From assembly GCA_950097015.1 (NCBI GenBank), contig CATNEN010000024.1, positions 6,648,001 through 6,712,000 on the forward strand: DNA of 64,000 bases, written 5' to 3'. Below, piece after piece: positions 33,031 to 45,500 of this stretch. The notes under the pieces are model-generated. The model saw only the letters and a list, made by a program, of their open reading frames with translations. It was not told the DNA's origin and did no database searches. How positions within the stretch are numbered: the stretch's first letter is position 1; every line of letters starts with the position of its first letter. The DNA is from Macrostomum hystrix. Taxonomy: Eukaryota; Platyhelminthes; Macrostomidae. Both the position numbers and the translations under genes were made by a program.

Positions 33031-36022
33031 TCAGGTGGCAGACTCTGGTGTCAGAGGCGGTGTCAGGGTGGGTTGATTAGTCAGCACTCGGTTTAGATTG
33101 TCCAGACAGAATTGGTGTAGTCTGCAATGTCAGCAAAGTGGATGACAAGGTCTTCAATTATTAGCTTTCAAACTAATAGTAAACCCTACTTAAGGATTAA
33201 ATTGAATTCAGAAAGCGATGACAAACCATAAGCCATAGATTGAAGACCTAGCAGAGGTTAGAGTGCGAGGACCAATCAGAAGCATCACAGTGATGAGCAG
33301 CAAGAAACTAGTTCGTATGGACCAATCATCAAAGCAAGTAAGTAAGGACCAATCAGAAGACAGTAAAAAAGGACCAATCAGAAGCTTCACAGTGTCGAGA
33401 AGCAAGAAGCTAGAGATAGAGGACTAAGCAGAAGCCAATGGGAGGGGAGTTTGATTGAATGACCGAAAAGGACCAAAAAAGAGCAAAGCAGGCAAAAAAT
33501 AATAATAATGATTGCAGAAGGGCTGTGGGCAATGGGACATTATTTAGTGACCCTAGACCCGCAGCCAGCGAGGAGGCAAATTCTGCCCATTTCGCTGACT
33601 CATGAGCACACACGCACACAGATACTGTACGCAGACACGCTCACACGTGTGTACATCTGCTCAGACTTTCTTATCGTCAGGCAGTGTACACTTTCACTGT
33701 GCCTTGGAGGTTGGCTTTTAAGGGCGTAAATTGCACGACAAGCCCCCAAGCCTTCTCTCCGTGGCTGCGCCCCAAATGAATGTGGCCTCGCCGTGGAATC
33801 GAACTTAGGGACCTTGGCGCGAGAGGCGAACCCGTTAACCGCTTTGCCACCGAACTCCCCTCAAAGCAGACAAAACACTCGGACCCACTTGGCAAGAGTA
33901 TCCACAGTGTGCGTGCCAACATGCGGCGTGACGGTGACATTGAGAGCGGCGGCCTCAGCGATTAGCGGATGGTCTCCGGGCAGCGGCTCGGGGTCGGTGA
34001 CGTCGAGGCCAGCGCCGAAAATTCTTCCCAGCTCGAGGGCGGCCAACAGGGCGTCGGTGTCCAAAAGGCCACCGCGGCCAACATTCACCAAGAAGGCGGT
34101 CGGCGGCATCAGCGCCAAGCGGCGGGCGTCGATGAGTCGTCGGGTCTCGTCGGTGAGGGGACAGGCGAGCAGCAGGACGTCCGAGCTGGCCACCAGGCTG
34201 TCCAGGCTGGCCAGGAACTCGGCGCCGGACAGTGCGGCTTCAATGTCGGGCGGGGCGCGGCGCCGCTGATGGTAGGCGATGCGCATGCCCAGGCCGCCAG
34301 AACCGCAGCGACGGGCCACCGCGCGACCCACGCTGCCCAGGCCGACGATGCCCAGGCGGCGGCCAAACAGGTCCTGTGGGTTAGGGCGTGTGCTTTTCAA
34401 TTTTTTAATTGGCTATTTACTTTTTATAATTTTTTCTGACACTTGCATGTTCTATTTTACCTATTACTGCGCAATGATGACATCGTTTTTGGCCCCAACT
34501 TTTGCCATCAGCACTACTGTCTACTAACAATGGATCTGAAAGATCAGCTCCTATACTGTCAGGCCCTATTTGAAAACATCGCTGTTATTCAGGCGAAAAC
34601 ACTGCTTATCGGACAGACAGCAGAAGCCGCAGATGCAACCTGAGCACAGTCGCCGTTTGAATTGAAGTGCGCCATGCCAAAGATGTTGTTCTTGCTCGAC
34701 CGCCTTTCACTGCTTGCTGTGTTTCTTCGGATGCTTCCACACAATTTATTTGTAACGTCGGCTGCTTTTAGCCAAAATGTGCCCCATGCATTGGAGATCA
34801 GTTCAAATGACTTTAGACTTGGTATTAATGTAGCTGAAGATGCAGACCAGACTGACCAGTTTACTACTCTGTTCGAAAATTAGGAGTTTGTGGTTTAAAT
34901 TTATCTGACAGCGTTTTACTGCTTTTATTTTAGCATCGTTTTCTTATCCAGAAAGCTTTTAGCTGCCATATAGAGCCTAATTCGTGTCGATTTCTGTAAA
35001 GATCGCAATAGTTCCAGACAGTACCAAAAAATTATAATAAAGTAAATCAAAGCGTGGCCATGTTGACATGTTTTTGCTAGGGTTGTTTTGACTAGCATAA
35101 AGTGAAATGCTAGTGAAAGTCAAAGTAAAAAAGTTACTTACAATTTTCCTAGCCTCTTACATTTTTTTGTCGGTTTAAACAATTAAACCACATTGTGGCA
35201 CTTTCCTCCGCCATTTCTAACTCTCATCCGAAGCGCTTCCTCGACCCTGAGCTATCTAACTACTGCCTAGACTGTGGTCTCGCCAAGAACACAACTGACC
35301 ACCTGTTTGCCTGCCCCAGCTAGACCCACAACAGTATTTGATCTGATCAAATCAGCCATCAGTAAATTGCCTTGTAGAGCCTTAACAACAGCAAGTGCAG
35401 AAAGCGTACTAATTTACAGATGGTTTAGCCATAAAATAAATACAGAGTGGTGATTATGCACACCAGTCCTGGCTTCAAGCCTGGCCAGCCAGCGTCTGCT
35501 CCCACAGCCAACGCTCTGGCAATGCTTGGGGCTCGCCTAGCAACAGACAGCATGAGGTAGATGGCTGTTTCGGCAGTGGCGTCGGCTATTACACCGGGCG
35601 TGTTGGTGACGGTCACTGAACGCTTGGCTAGGGCATCTAGATTCAAATGATCGAAGCCAACGCCATAGCTGGCCACTGCCTGAGAACAAAACAGGACAGG
35701 CATGCTTAAAGGCTGATTTCGCCATTAAAATATAATTTGAAATCCATCAAAACCTAAATTGACTCACTCGAAGGTCAGGCAATTGGTCGAGGCCCCCATT
35801 GTCAAGGATGCCACTGTCAATGGTGACAAAAGCGGCTAGAATGCCAGGTCCATACAGCTCTGGCTGTAGGTTGAACTGGTCATAATAGACTAAGCTGAAC
35901 TGCTTGGCTGCATCAGTCCAGAATGACGGCAGCAACTCCTGGTGACTTCGGGGCACCAGACATTTTGGTTTGGCAGCTGCAGCTGAACTGGGAGTGGCAC
36001 TAAAACTTGGTTGCCCCTGCAT
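33031..36022 (-). CDS. D-isomer 2-hydroxyacid dehydrogenase (glyoxylate/hydroxypyruvate reductase-like)
   Basis: Four exons: 36022-35768, 35679-35464, 34373-33889 and 33121-33031 (TGA); phases 0, 0 and 2; 348 residues. The family reduces 2-keto acids such as glyoxylate or hydroxypyruvate with NAD(P)H. Seen: substrate-domain ASYGVGFDHLNLDALAKR and NTPGVIADATAETA, the nucleotide-binding GLGSVG (168-173) after LFGRRLGIV, and catalytic R257 (VNVGRGG), E286 (DPEPLP) and H308 (TPHVGT). The last exon encodes LHQFCLDNLNRVL and a proline-rich end. The start used is the first in-frame ATG. Upstream the frame stays open without ATG and reads SLLRRFPSLLISR, resembling a mitochondrial presequence, so a 5' exon is possible. 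The exon 2 donor (GTGTGC) is weak. Intron 2 holds a LINE scrap and intron 3 a SINE. The exact substrate cannot be told. Confidence 0.92.
33500..33862 (-). mobile_element. tRNA-derived SINE, family A, copy 5 (full length)
   Basis: Longest copy. Minus-strand head AGTTCGGTGGCAAAGCGG, B box GTTCGATTCC, then CCTCCAAGGCACAGTG, GTGTACACTGCCTGACGATA and a body shared with the copy at 28385. It lies in intron 3 of the dehydrogenase gene, within 27 bp of the exon 3 donor. The stretch 33122-33500 beside it has several CCAATCAGAAG repeats but nothing else. Confidence 0.8.
35204..35430 (+). pseudogene. LINE 3'-end fragment
   Basis: A short frame reads NYCLDCGLAKNTTDHLFACP and stops at 35323. The CX2CX8HX4C pattern is typical of the C-terminus of non-LTR retrotransposon ORF2. 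The remainder is a short 3' untranslated scrap ending near ATAAAATAAATA. It is severely 5'-truncated and antisense within intron 2 of the dehydrogenase gene. Confidence 0.65.
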
Positions 36023-37876
36023 CCTACTAATCAGCAATGATGGGAACCTGCGCAGCAGGCTGTTAAAGTGAAGCTGGAATTTTTTTGTAAGCTTAAAACC
36101 CTACTATGAAAATTACAATTACGTTGTGCTATGTCTAAGATATTCATTCTTAAGAGAATCACTGGACAGTAGGACAATTCTAATAATTTGAATGAACCAT
36201 GTCTCACATACAAATAGTTAGGCTACCAATATTTACGCAAATTCTCAAATGATAAACATTGATAATAGCTTACTCTTCATAAAATATTCTTTAAACTAAA
36301 CCAATATTCAATCAAGAGACTATCCATAACTTCTCAGAGCTTTCTAGTTTTATGTTATAAAAAGGAATCAATAAATAGATCAATGTCTAGATAGCTAGGC
36401 CTAACCTATACATTGCTAGAATATCATGACATGTGAATCATAAAACTAATCTAACTATGTTTAAGGCTTTAGCTGAAAAGTAAGGATGCAATGATGAGCA
36501 GGTAACAAATTTAAATCGCAAAATAAATTATGTTTGTGATAAGAGTAGCATTGAGTAATTGAGTTAATTTTTCTAGTCTTAGGTCTCATAGTAATTTAGC
36601 ATGTCATCATCAAGACTTAAGAATGTTCATTTGATATTACACTTTATTAAGCAAAAGTAAAAAATCATCCAGTAATCATTAACCCATTAAAATGAATTCT
36701 TAGCCTTATAAAAATAATTTCAAGCTTTTCTTTAATGGCAATTAAAGTCAATGGCAAACATTACTATTTTTACAAAGTTGCTCAGGTTGATTATTTACCT
36801 TCTCTAATTGATAAATACAGCAAGCTAGCATTATAGACTCTTCAAGCAAACTTTATAGCAATTGGCTCAGCCGCTCAGACTATCCCTACAACTAGGCCTA
36901 CACAAAAGCTATAGGCCCCTAGGCCTATATTCCTATACTATATATTCAGCCAAGTCCAAATGATGTCCAGAACAGAAAATGGATTTCTAGTCCATGTCAT
37001 ATATTTCTAATTCCTACAAGAAAGATGGCTATTTCAGCATATTAAAAACTGCTGTGCAGTCTATATTTGTCTAGAGATGATGTCTAGATATAAAACTACA
37101 GAGAATTGCCCCATTGCCCATGCCATACTACTCACTGCTCAAAGTGTAACAGCATTAGTAGCTCTAAAAAGCTGGCTTCTGGGGAGTCATGGGGGTTGGC
37201 TATGCCTCTGATTTAAAATAGCGTTGGCATTGAACTATTTTCATTTTTAATTAGGCCCCTAGTGCAAAAGTACATTGACTGTTGTCTGTTGTAAAAGTAA
37301 ATGTTCGGTTTTCTAAAAGACAATTAAATATTAAATGCACTCTCGTGTATAGTTAGATTCTAAATAAGCTAAAAAACATGTCACTGCCAAACTGTGTTGT
37401 AGTTGCCAGATTTTTGTCTAACTTTGTCACATTCTGTTCAGATTGTGCTGGAAGTGTTTATAGGCACTAGGCCCTATTGTTTTCAGATTCAGACCATCGC
37501 CGGGCGAAACCGAAACAGAGCAACAGAGAAAGCAGACAACAACGGGTTCAACTCTTTTAAACGTGTCTCATGCATGTTCGAACTTCGATCTATTAAGTAT
37601 CGTCAGATCGCTGACAGGGTTGCATGGCCAGAACTAAAACTGCTGGATGAATATTCTTCGAGCAGTGGTCCTTGCCAGGTGTAGCACACGTTTCGTTCGG
37701 TTCTTATAAGCTACCGTTCACACAAAGTGTAAATAATATAAATTCTGTACACTATAAAAATTAGGAAAATTTCCTACGAATTTCATTTTTTATGTTTATA
37801 AGTTTTATCCTTTTTTATTTTTCGTTAAACTTTGCTGAAATTTGAATAATTAGAATTTTATGTTTTTATCGTGTAC
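36023..37876. other. upstream of dehydrogenase; no second gene seen
   Basis: AT-rich sequence. The open frame at 37403-37684 has somewhat better composition but no motif I recognise. It may contain the dehydrogenase promoter. Confidence 0.45.
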
Positions 37877-37884
37877 TCCGTCAA

Positions 37885-38806
37885 GGGGTGTGTATAAAGC
37901 CAGGGCTCGGCTGGAGGTCAGTGGCATTAAAACAAAGTTTAAAGAATAGTCGGGCAGATAAGTCGAAACATGAAGAATAAAAGAAATTCATATGCGTGTA
38001 TAAATTATGATTGTTTTTATAAATTTTTTATTTATCTTTACATCACGAAGTTAGTTACATAGATTTTTTTTAATTTCCTTTTTACCGGCGGTAATTACGT
38101 CAAATATTAAGTCATATATTAATATTAATAAATTCAAGTCAAATAGAGGCTATTCGAATTTTAAAACGGCGAAAGCTTTCGTATAAATATATTATCGTAG
38201 GGGCTTATAAACCGCTCATAAACCCGTTATAAGCCGAAGTTTATTTTGAACGACCAGACCAAGTTATATTATAAGTAACATCGCTGCTTGAAGCAGTTAG
38301 TGGCGAATAAGAGTTACATCAAGATCTAGTTGAAAAGTAGTTTTTCATTTGTGGCGAACGAGTTTAAAAAAGTGGGTTTATAGCGCGTCGCTAGTGAAAC
38401 GGGAGTGTAATCTTATCTAATCTTTCGCTTCCGCTTGAAATAATACGAAAGAGCCTTAGCAATACCAATGCTCAATTGTACACGCAATATTTTCTCAATA
38501 TGCCTTTTCGTAATTCAATATCGAGAATCTCATTGCAAAACGATATTCTCAAAATTATATATTATAAAATACAAAATGAAAAGAATTAAAAAATAAATGC
38601 CTTGATCAAGCCTTGTTTTGCAATAACATGGTGTTAAATTCTAGCAATTTTCGCAGTCTATAACTTCAACTGTGTATCTTAAAGATTTAAACTTAAAACT
38701 TAAAATAAACTTATTCTTCATGTTTCGTCTTATCTGCCCGACTATTCTTTAAACTTTGTTTTAATGCCACTGACCTCCAGCCGAGCCCTGGCTTTATACA
38801 CACCCC
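37885..38806. mobile_element. 922-bp MITE with ~100-bp inverted termini
   Basis: The ends start GGGGTGTGTATAAAGCCAGG and match as inverted repeats for about 100 bp with a single visible mismatch. A perfect 8-bp duplication TCCGTCAA flanks it (37877-37884 and 38807-38814). The internal 720 bp is AT-rich and non-coding. An 8-bp duplication suggests hAT or a related superfamily. High arm identity suggests recent activity. Confidence 0.9.
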
Positions 38807-38814
38807 TCCGTCAA

Positions 38815-39545
38815 GCTCCTTGCAGTCGCGTTATTATTAAATAGCGAAGCGTTAAACTTAATCGTTGCATTCAGTCATCCTAATAATTTTATAATTAGTA
38901 TTTTGCGCAAGAGCTCCGGTTGTGCAAATCTTATCTGGACAGGCTACAGAGATAGTACAAAGAGTAAAAAAATAGAAATATAACAATGCCCAGCATCAAC
39001 ATTAATTGCATCCAGCGTGCTTGAGCTAGCACTATATATTTTGAATTTCGTATATTTTGAATTTTTTATGCAGTCGATTGACAAATAGGTTTCTCACTGT
39101 ATACTTATTATTTTACCATTTTAAGAACTTTTAACTATATATTATATTACTTATTTGTATTTAGGCCTATATTTTATGACTGACTACTTTGTCTTTGATC
39201 ATTCTTTAGTGCTCTGCATTAAATCCAGGTTTATTACTCCAAAGACAGTCCCAATCTCACTGGCTTAAACTAAAAAATGTATATAATAATAATTGATTTC
39301 TATTGTTGACCTTATATTATCCTTTTGCACTAGAGTCGACTAGACCTATGTGTTTCTCTTTCTCCTCCACTCACTCCTTATTTATATGCATTTTCTTTAT
39401 TTGATCCCTAGGCCTACAATGTATTTTTCTGCATTATGAAATTCAGGGATAGTTAACAAATAATTGTTGTAATTTTGACATATACTCACTTTCTTAGACT
39501 GCATTGTTTGTATGTTAAATATATATTTAGACTATTATAAAACTA
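38815..39545. other. AT-rich spacer
   Basis: No gene, tandem repeat or transposon end recognised. Confidence 0.5.
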
Positions 39546-40195
39546 TAGGGTAGTGTATCATCAACCAAACAAGAATGTGTATTTTTTTAACTTCAAACCT
39601 AAGCTACAGATTTTCTATTTAAGATATGATGATAAATCAAAAGCCAAGTTATAGAAAACAGTTACATCTTTCTAAAAAGTATCTGCTTTTGCTATTTAGT
39701 CAAATAGAAAAAAAGTTATTCCTTCTTTTTATCTAAAACCGAACAATGATTTTCATGTATCTTCAAACCAAACAGAGAATTTGATGTTTGGTTTTACAAT
39801 TTGAGTGAGTGGTTTAATCTTATTTTAAGGAGTGAACTATCATGAATTATGTCATTTGAAAGCATTTTTCATGCTTTATAAATAACTACATTTATGGTCA
39901 TTTAATTGGCAAGCAACCATATACAATCTTCGTCTAAAGTACATACTGAAAAAATGTTGTTAAAAATTATGCTTTTGAGATGAAAAATTTTACTAAAACA
40001 TCAATATCTTTATTTTCTCTTAATGATTCATTGCATGTCATGCCTCAACTTGTAGATAATTTCTTTGACTTTCAAATTAGTTGTTCTGTGAAACACAACA
40101 AGCTTGTTTCTGTCTTGCACAAGACCAAAGAAGGAGTCAAAATTATTGTTCGGTTTTGAAGATACACTGTTCAGTTGATGATACTTTACCCTAAC
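39546..40195. repeat. candidate non-autonomous element with short inverted ends
   Basis: Left end AGGGTAGTGTATCATCAACC; the reverse complement of the right end reads AGGGTAAAGTATCATCAACT. Both continue with AACA-type motifs, and GTATCTTCAAA(A)CC occurs internally. A target duplication is not clear. The interior is AT-rich and non-coding. Confidence 0.45.
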
Positions 40196-40554
40196 TAAAT
40201 GACATTTCATAATATAATCCACCCACACAATACTGTCAATAGTAAATACAACTTAGGGCCTAACAATTGAAGTATTACAAAACAAGCGCCCTCACTTGTG
40301 TTCTCCAATCCTTACAATATAATTTGAACCAATTTTTTTATTTATTACAATAATGTAGAACATTGATTGTCATTTTTAATTATACAAATATACAAAAATC
40401 TTTGCAACTTCATTGAGTTACACAATGGCTTGAAAAAATGAAAACCAAGAAATTGCTGCAACAGAACAAGTGCAACAGATTGTATAACATTAAGAAAGTC
40501 AATAAAATATTTTTAAATATAGGCCTATCTTATGTTACACCTCATTTGTGCCAA

Positions 40555-41585
40555 CTTAGCCCTATTGGAACAAATAGGGGTTTTTGCGGACAGCGTTTGG
40601 CGCGCTTGTGAAAAATTGCCTGCACAGCTGCACACATACATGCGCAACCTCCCAAATCTTAGCCGGCCGTACGACTTAGTTTTTGCTCTCATTTGCGACT
40701 TAGTTCATTTCATTGCTCTATTTACGACTTAGTTTGCTCTCATTTGCTCTCTTTTTCTCTCCCCTTTTTCCTTTTCTTCACGCCTTCCTTTTTTGTCCCT
40801 TGGTCCCCCCTTTGATTTTTTTGCACTTGGTCGATTGGTTTTTGTGACTTACCTTGCTTGGCCCTCGTTTCACCCGGCCAGTTCGGCCGGGTCGGCCGGG
40901 TGTTGCGCATGTATGGCTGCACAGAAAGAAATTTCTGTCTGCATGGCCATGCCATGTGTGCATAAAGTTGTATGCGTAAGTATGTAGATGTATAACAAAC
41001 AGTGGGCCCTTGTGCCCCTACACTAACGTCTTGTGTTCTTTATAAATTTATTTTTTGTAATACATTTACATGTACAAGTACATGTAGATGCAATGCTAGT
41101 AGTGAATGCCAGTGCCTCTATACTTGCACCTTGTGCGTTAAAATGTATGTACATTACAACACATTATAAAATACACTTAAATGTACATGTAGGTGCACAT
41201 GGTATACCAGTGTGACATCCATGCTATTGTGCGCTTAGTTATACATTTACATATTAAAATAAACTTATATGTACATGTAGGTGCAATTCTAGCCAGGCAC
41301 AGTTTATAGGCCTTATTGTTTCTTAATGTATAGAGAATTTTTTGATGGAGGGGTGCACATTTATTTGCAAACACGACTACATGCTCTGCAGTGCCAGAGT
41401 GCGAAAAGACAATTCAGTCTGACCCAACCCACATTGAGTCAGACTGAATATGTTTGACTGAAGATACAATTTTGAAGATATAAAGCAATTGCGCATTTGC
41501 ACTCTTTTTTTCTTAAAACCAACTGCGCACTTGCATGCCTTGCAAGTATCCACAGCTTTTTTAAATTTGCTCCAATAGGGTACTT
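40555..41585. repeat. candidate ~1-kb DNA element, partly repeated at 61 kb
   Basis: The left end CCCTATTGGAACAAATAGG and the reverse complement of the right end CCCTATTGGAGCAAATTTA are similar. The right arm (about 41400-41585) recurs in opposite orientation at 61010-61160 (AGTGCGCAGTTGGTTTT, TGTATCTTCAGTC, CAGTCTGACTCAA). Inside are a GGCCGGGT-rich block near 40880 and loose repeats of GTACATGTAGGTGCA at 41060-41290. Confidence 0.4.
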
Positions 41586-42552
41586 ATACTTAGCTAGATA
41601 CTAAATCTAGATTTTTAATATGCATCTTGATTTATATTTATTTGGCATTTTTATTAAAAATAATATTGAAACTATAGTATAGAGTAATATGGATTTTTAG
41701 AATTCAAGAGCTGTGGCAAGAAAATCGAAAAACATGCATTTAATCATATATATTGGTTTTATACACATTTACTTCTTTTCAATTTTTTAAGTTCAGCAAA
41801 TAACGATAGAAGTTAAGGTAATAAGAATTTCAAACAGAAAAGAAATATAAAATTAAAAAATATTGAGCTCTGCTTTAATCTTAATGCTTTTTGGCAAATA
41901 GCTAAAAATACATAGCTATACATATGTATACATATGTACACTATACATAGCATAGCATTGTCCACATTAATTAGTAAAAAGACCAGTTCATAGTGAGTCA
42001 CATGCTAGTCACATAGGATGAAGTTATTTACAAGATCAGTTTCTATTTAATTATAAATCTATATCTAAATAATCTGTCATTTTGGTTCACATTTGTTGGC
42101 TTACTCCAAACCACCAATAGAACATGAAAATTATTCAAAGACATTTCTTATTGCCATACCTAATTTATTATTACTAGATTAAGCAAAGTTATTGTATTTG
42201 GCTAAATTTGCAACTACTTGGACAAATCAAAACTTTTTTCATGTTACTTCTCTTTTATTTAATCTCTTAGTAAAGATTTTATAATTTAGTTTTGCTTTTT
42301 TGACAGCAATAATTTTGTTCATGCTTAGGCTTACTTAGTGAGTCAAGTATTTCGAAAGTACCAAGTAGCCAGGCTTGTACCTAGAATGATAGGTTTAGGA
42401 TTTTTTGCCTTGTCAGTGCTATATAATTTGTTTGCTTTAATGTCACTCTTAAAGCTTCAATTTTAACTTAGACTATCTGTTGAATCATATCTAATTACAG
42501 ACAGGATCTGTGCCGATCCAATCTAACAAAATTTAATCGAAAGGCTATTATA
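41586..42552. other. upstream region of the G3BP gene
   Basis: AT-rich and non-coding, presumably holding the G3BP promoter and 5' untranslated region. No defined site recognised. Confidence 0.45.
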
Positions 42553-45500
42553 ATGGTTCAGCCACCAGCAGACACACAGCGCAACCCAGCCGCCACAACT
42601 GAGCCAGATTGGTTTAGCCAGGCTCGCGATGTTGGCAAAGAGTTTGTTTACATCTATTATATGAGCGTTAACAAGTGCCCGCAGGATCTATATCGTTTCT
42701 ATTCGTCGTCGTCTTTGTTCATCCATGGCGGACGGGAGGCGCCTGGCCAGGAGCAACAGCCGGCCTGCGGTCAAGCGGCCATCGCCGAGCGCATCGCCAG
42801 CCTAAACCTGTACGACTGTCGCACCAAGATTCTCATGGTCGACTCGCTGCCGGATTCCAAAGGCGATGGTGTGCTAATTCAAGTCTGCGGCGAGATTAGC
42901 AACAATGCCGGCCCGATGCGCCGATTCATGCAGACTTTTCTGCTGGCTCAAAACGGACCTAAGAAGTACTTTGTGCAGCGCGACATCTTTAGGTAAGATT
43001 ATATTATTATATTATATAAGCTATATAAGGTTATAAGGTTATATATAATATAAGGTTATATTATTAAGCTATATTTCATTGGTCAATGGTTACTTTAAAA
43101 TAATGATATGCACTGCTTACCACGTAGGCATCCAAATTCTAGTCTGATTTAAAGCAACATAATTTGTGTCTATGGTAATATTATTAAGTTTATTATTATA
43201 GAGCTCGTTCAGATTTTCGCATAACAGCGTTGAGGTCTCCAAGCACCAGCACTGAGTCACGCTGAGCAACCGCCTCCAGTTGCGCCGAGAGGAACTCCAG
43301 AAATTGACGGTGCTCCGTCGGGTGCGCAGCTGTGGGTGCATAGGCACAGAATAAGTGAATATTACGGGTGCGGAGACGAAGGTCGACTCGTAGTAGTCTT
43401 GGCGATAAGCTTTCGCATCGAAAACATTTCTGTAGCCGTGGGCTGGTGAGGACACCAACTCCTCCTCGGCCTTTTGCGTCTGCTGAAGTGAACTGAAGGA
43501 GCCAGCCGCCACCGAGGTGCTCCTGATGGAGCCCAGGATCGGTTTTAATAGATAGCTCCTGCAGCATTACAATGTCTAGTTGCAGATCGGTAGCTAATTT
43601 TGCCAGTAGATGTTGCCTCCAACCTGCTCGCAGAGTCCGGCAGTTCCAAGTCGCGACTCTTAGTTGTTGTTTCTGTTTATGCGGCGTGCAATTTGGTTCA
43701 GCTTGGATCCGTTGGTTGTGGACCTCTAGGTCCCCGGCGCCACCCGGAGGAACCGTACCACTGCGCATAGAGGTTCTGCCAGCAGTGCGACGCTCGCGGG
43801 CACGGTGTCGGCCACGGCAGTTTCGCTCGCGGCGTCGTTCAATACGCCGACGCACACTGCGTTGTCCTCGTGTGCAGGGTGGTGTGCCGCTCTTGGCAGC
43901 CGCAGCAGGTGCGCGGCTCTCCGTTGAGGCCTTGGTACGCAATTCCATTGTTGGAGCAGGAATTGGCACCAGGAGGCGGCGGCGCTATTCAAACGCAGTA
44001 GCGTTTAAATAGACTGCAACTTAAATAGACTGCAACTTAAATAGACTGCAACTTCAATAGACTGCAACTTAAATAGACTGCAACTTAAATAGACTGCAAC
44101 TTAAATAGACTGCAACTTAAATAGACTGCAACTTAAATAGACTGCAACTTAAATAGACTGCAACTTAAATAGACTGCAACTTAAATAGACTGCAACTTAC
44201 GAGCTCTGAACGAGCTCTCTTTGTCACCCCGCGCGAAAACAACAACACCGATGCACTAATGGATTTCGTGGACCGGCACGATCTGGTCTCAGCGAACACT
44301 CTCTTTAGGAAACCAGCTGTGAGACTGGCAACGTTCACTGGATGCAAGCGCCCGACCCGGAACGCCAGTGGAAAGTTTGCCACAAAAAGACTCGCACAGC
44401 TGGACCACATTCTAATCCGCTGGCGGGAACGGCGCCGTGCAGTCAACTGCGACACGGTGGCACCTTTGGCAATTCGGTCTGACCATAGACTGCTTTACTG
44501 TGAACTGCGCCTTAGGCACCCACTATACCGACCACCGAAGCGGCAGCCAAAGCGCTTTTTCCGCGCCTTGCGCGACCCAAGCACAAGAGGCCGTTTCTGC
44601 CTGGCCTTTGCCGACGCGCTGGACAAACGACCGGAACCAGCAGCACCTGCCAAATACTCGGACGTCAGCAGCGCTGTCCAGGCTGCCGCTACTAAAACGC
44701 TGCCTCTGGTGAAACCAGTAGCAAGCGGTCAGCCTGTATGGCAAAACGACGAGGCGCTGCGACAGGCCCGGCAAACTGTGGAAAGACTGCGGAGGAGCGG
44801 ACAGCCTGCGGAGGAAGCTGAGAAAGCCTTAGCAGAGGTTTTTAAGGCCCGGCAACGCGCCGCTGTTGAGGCCGCAATTCAAGAAATTACTGAAGCCGGC
44901 CCCGACAAGAAGCCCCGTGCTGTTTGGTCTGTTGTAAACCAATTGACAGGCCGTAAACGGCGCAGTACGCTGAACCTGTCTGGTGACACGCCCGAAGAGA
45001 GGCGAAACGAACTAAAAGCCTTTTTCTCTGGCATCGTTAACGCGTCTCCACCGCCGCCAAGAGACGACATGTCACTGCCCGCAGAGGTCGCACTGCCAGA
45101 AGAATGCTCTTTCAACACCAGTCCTATCACCATTGACGAGGTGCTTCTGCTCGCTAAGAAGACACCGGGCGGCAAAGCCACCGGACCCGATGACGTGCCT
45201 GTCGAAGTGTTGCGCCTCCCGCTGGTGGCGCAAGAAGTCACGCAAGTGATGAACTGCGTGCTGGCGGGAGGTCCCGCCCCCGCTGAATGGCGGACGGCGC
45301 ACATCGTCGGGATCCCGAAGAAGCCCGGAACTGTCAAGGTCGAAGAGCATCGCGGAATATCCCTAATGTCCTGCGCCGCGAAGCTGTACAACAGGGTGCT
45401 GCTGACGCGGCTGCAACCTGTGTTGGACCCGTTCCTCCGGCGAGAGCAAAACGGCTTCCGGCCAGGTAGGGGCACGGTGAATCAGATTCTCGCTTTGCGC

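Noticed and set aside
40740-40987. Small exon with a GTAAGT-like donor on the minus strand
   Set aside because: No partner exon or homology, and it lies within a probable repeat element.
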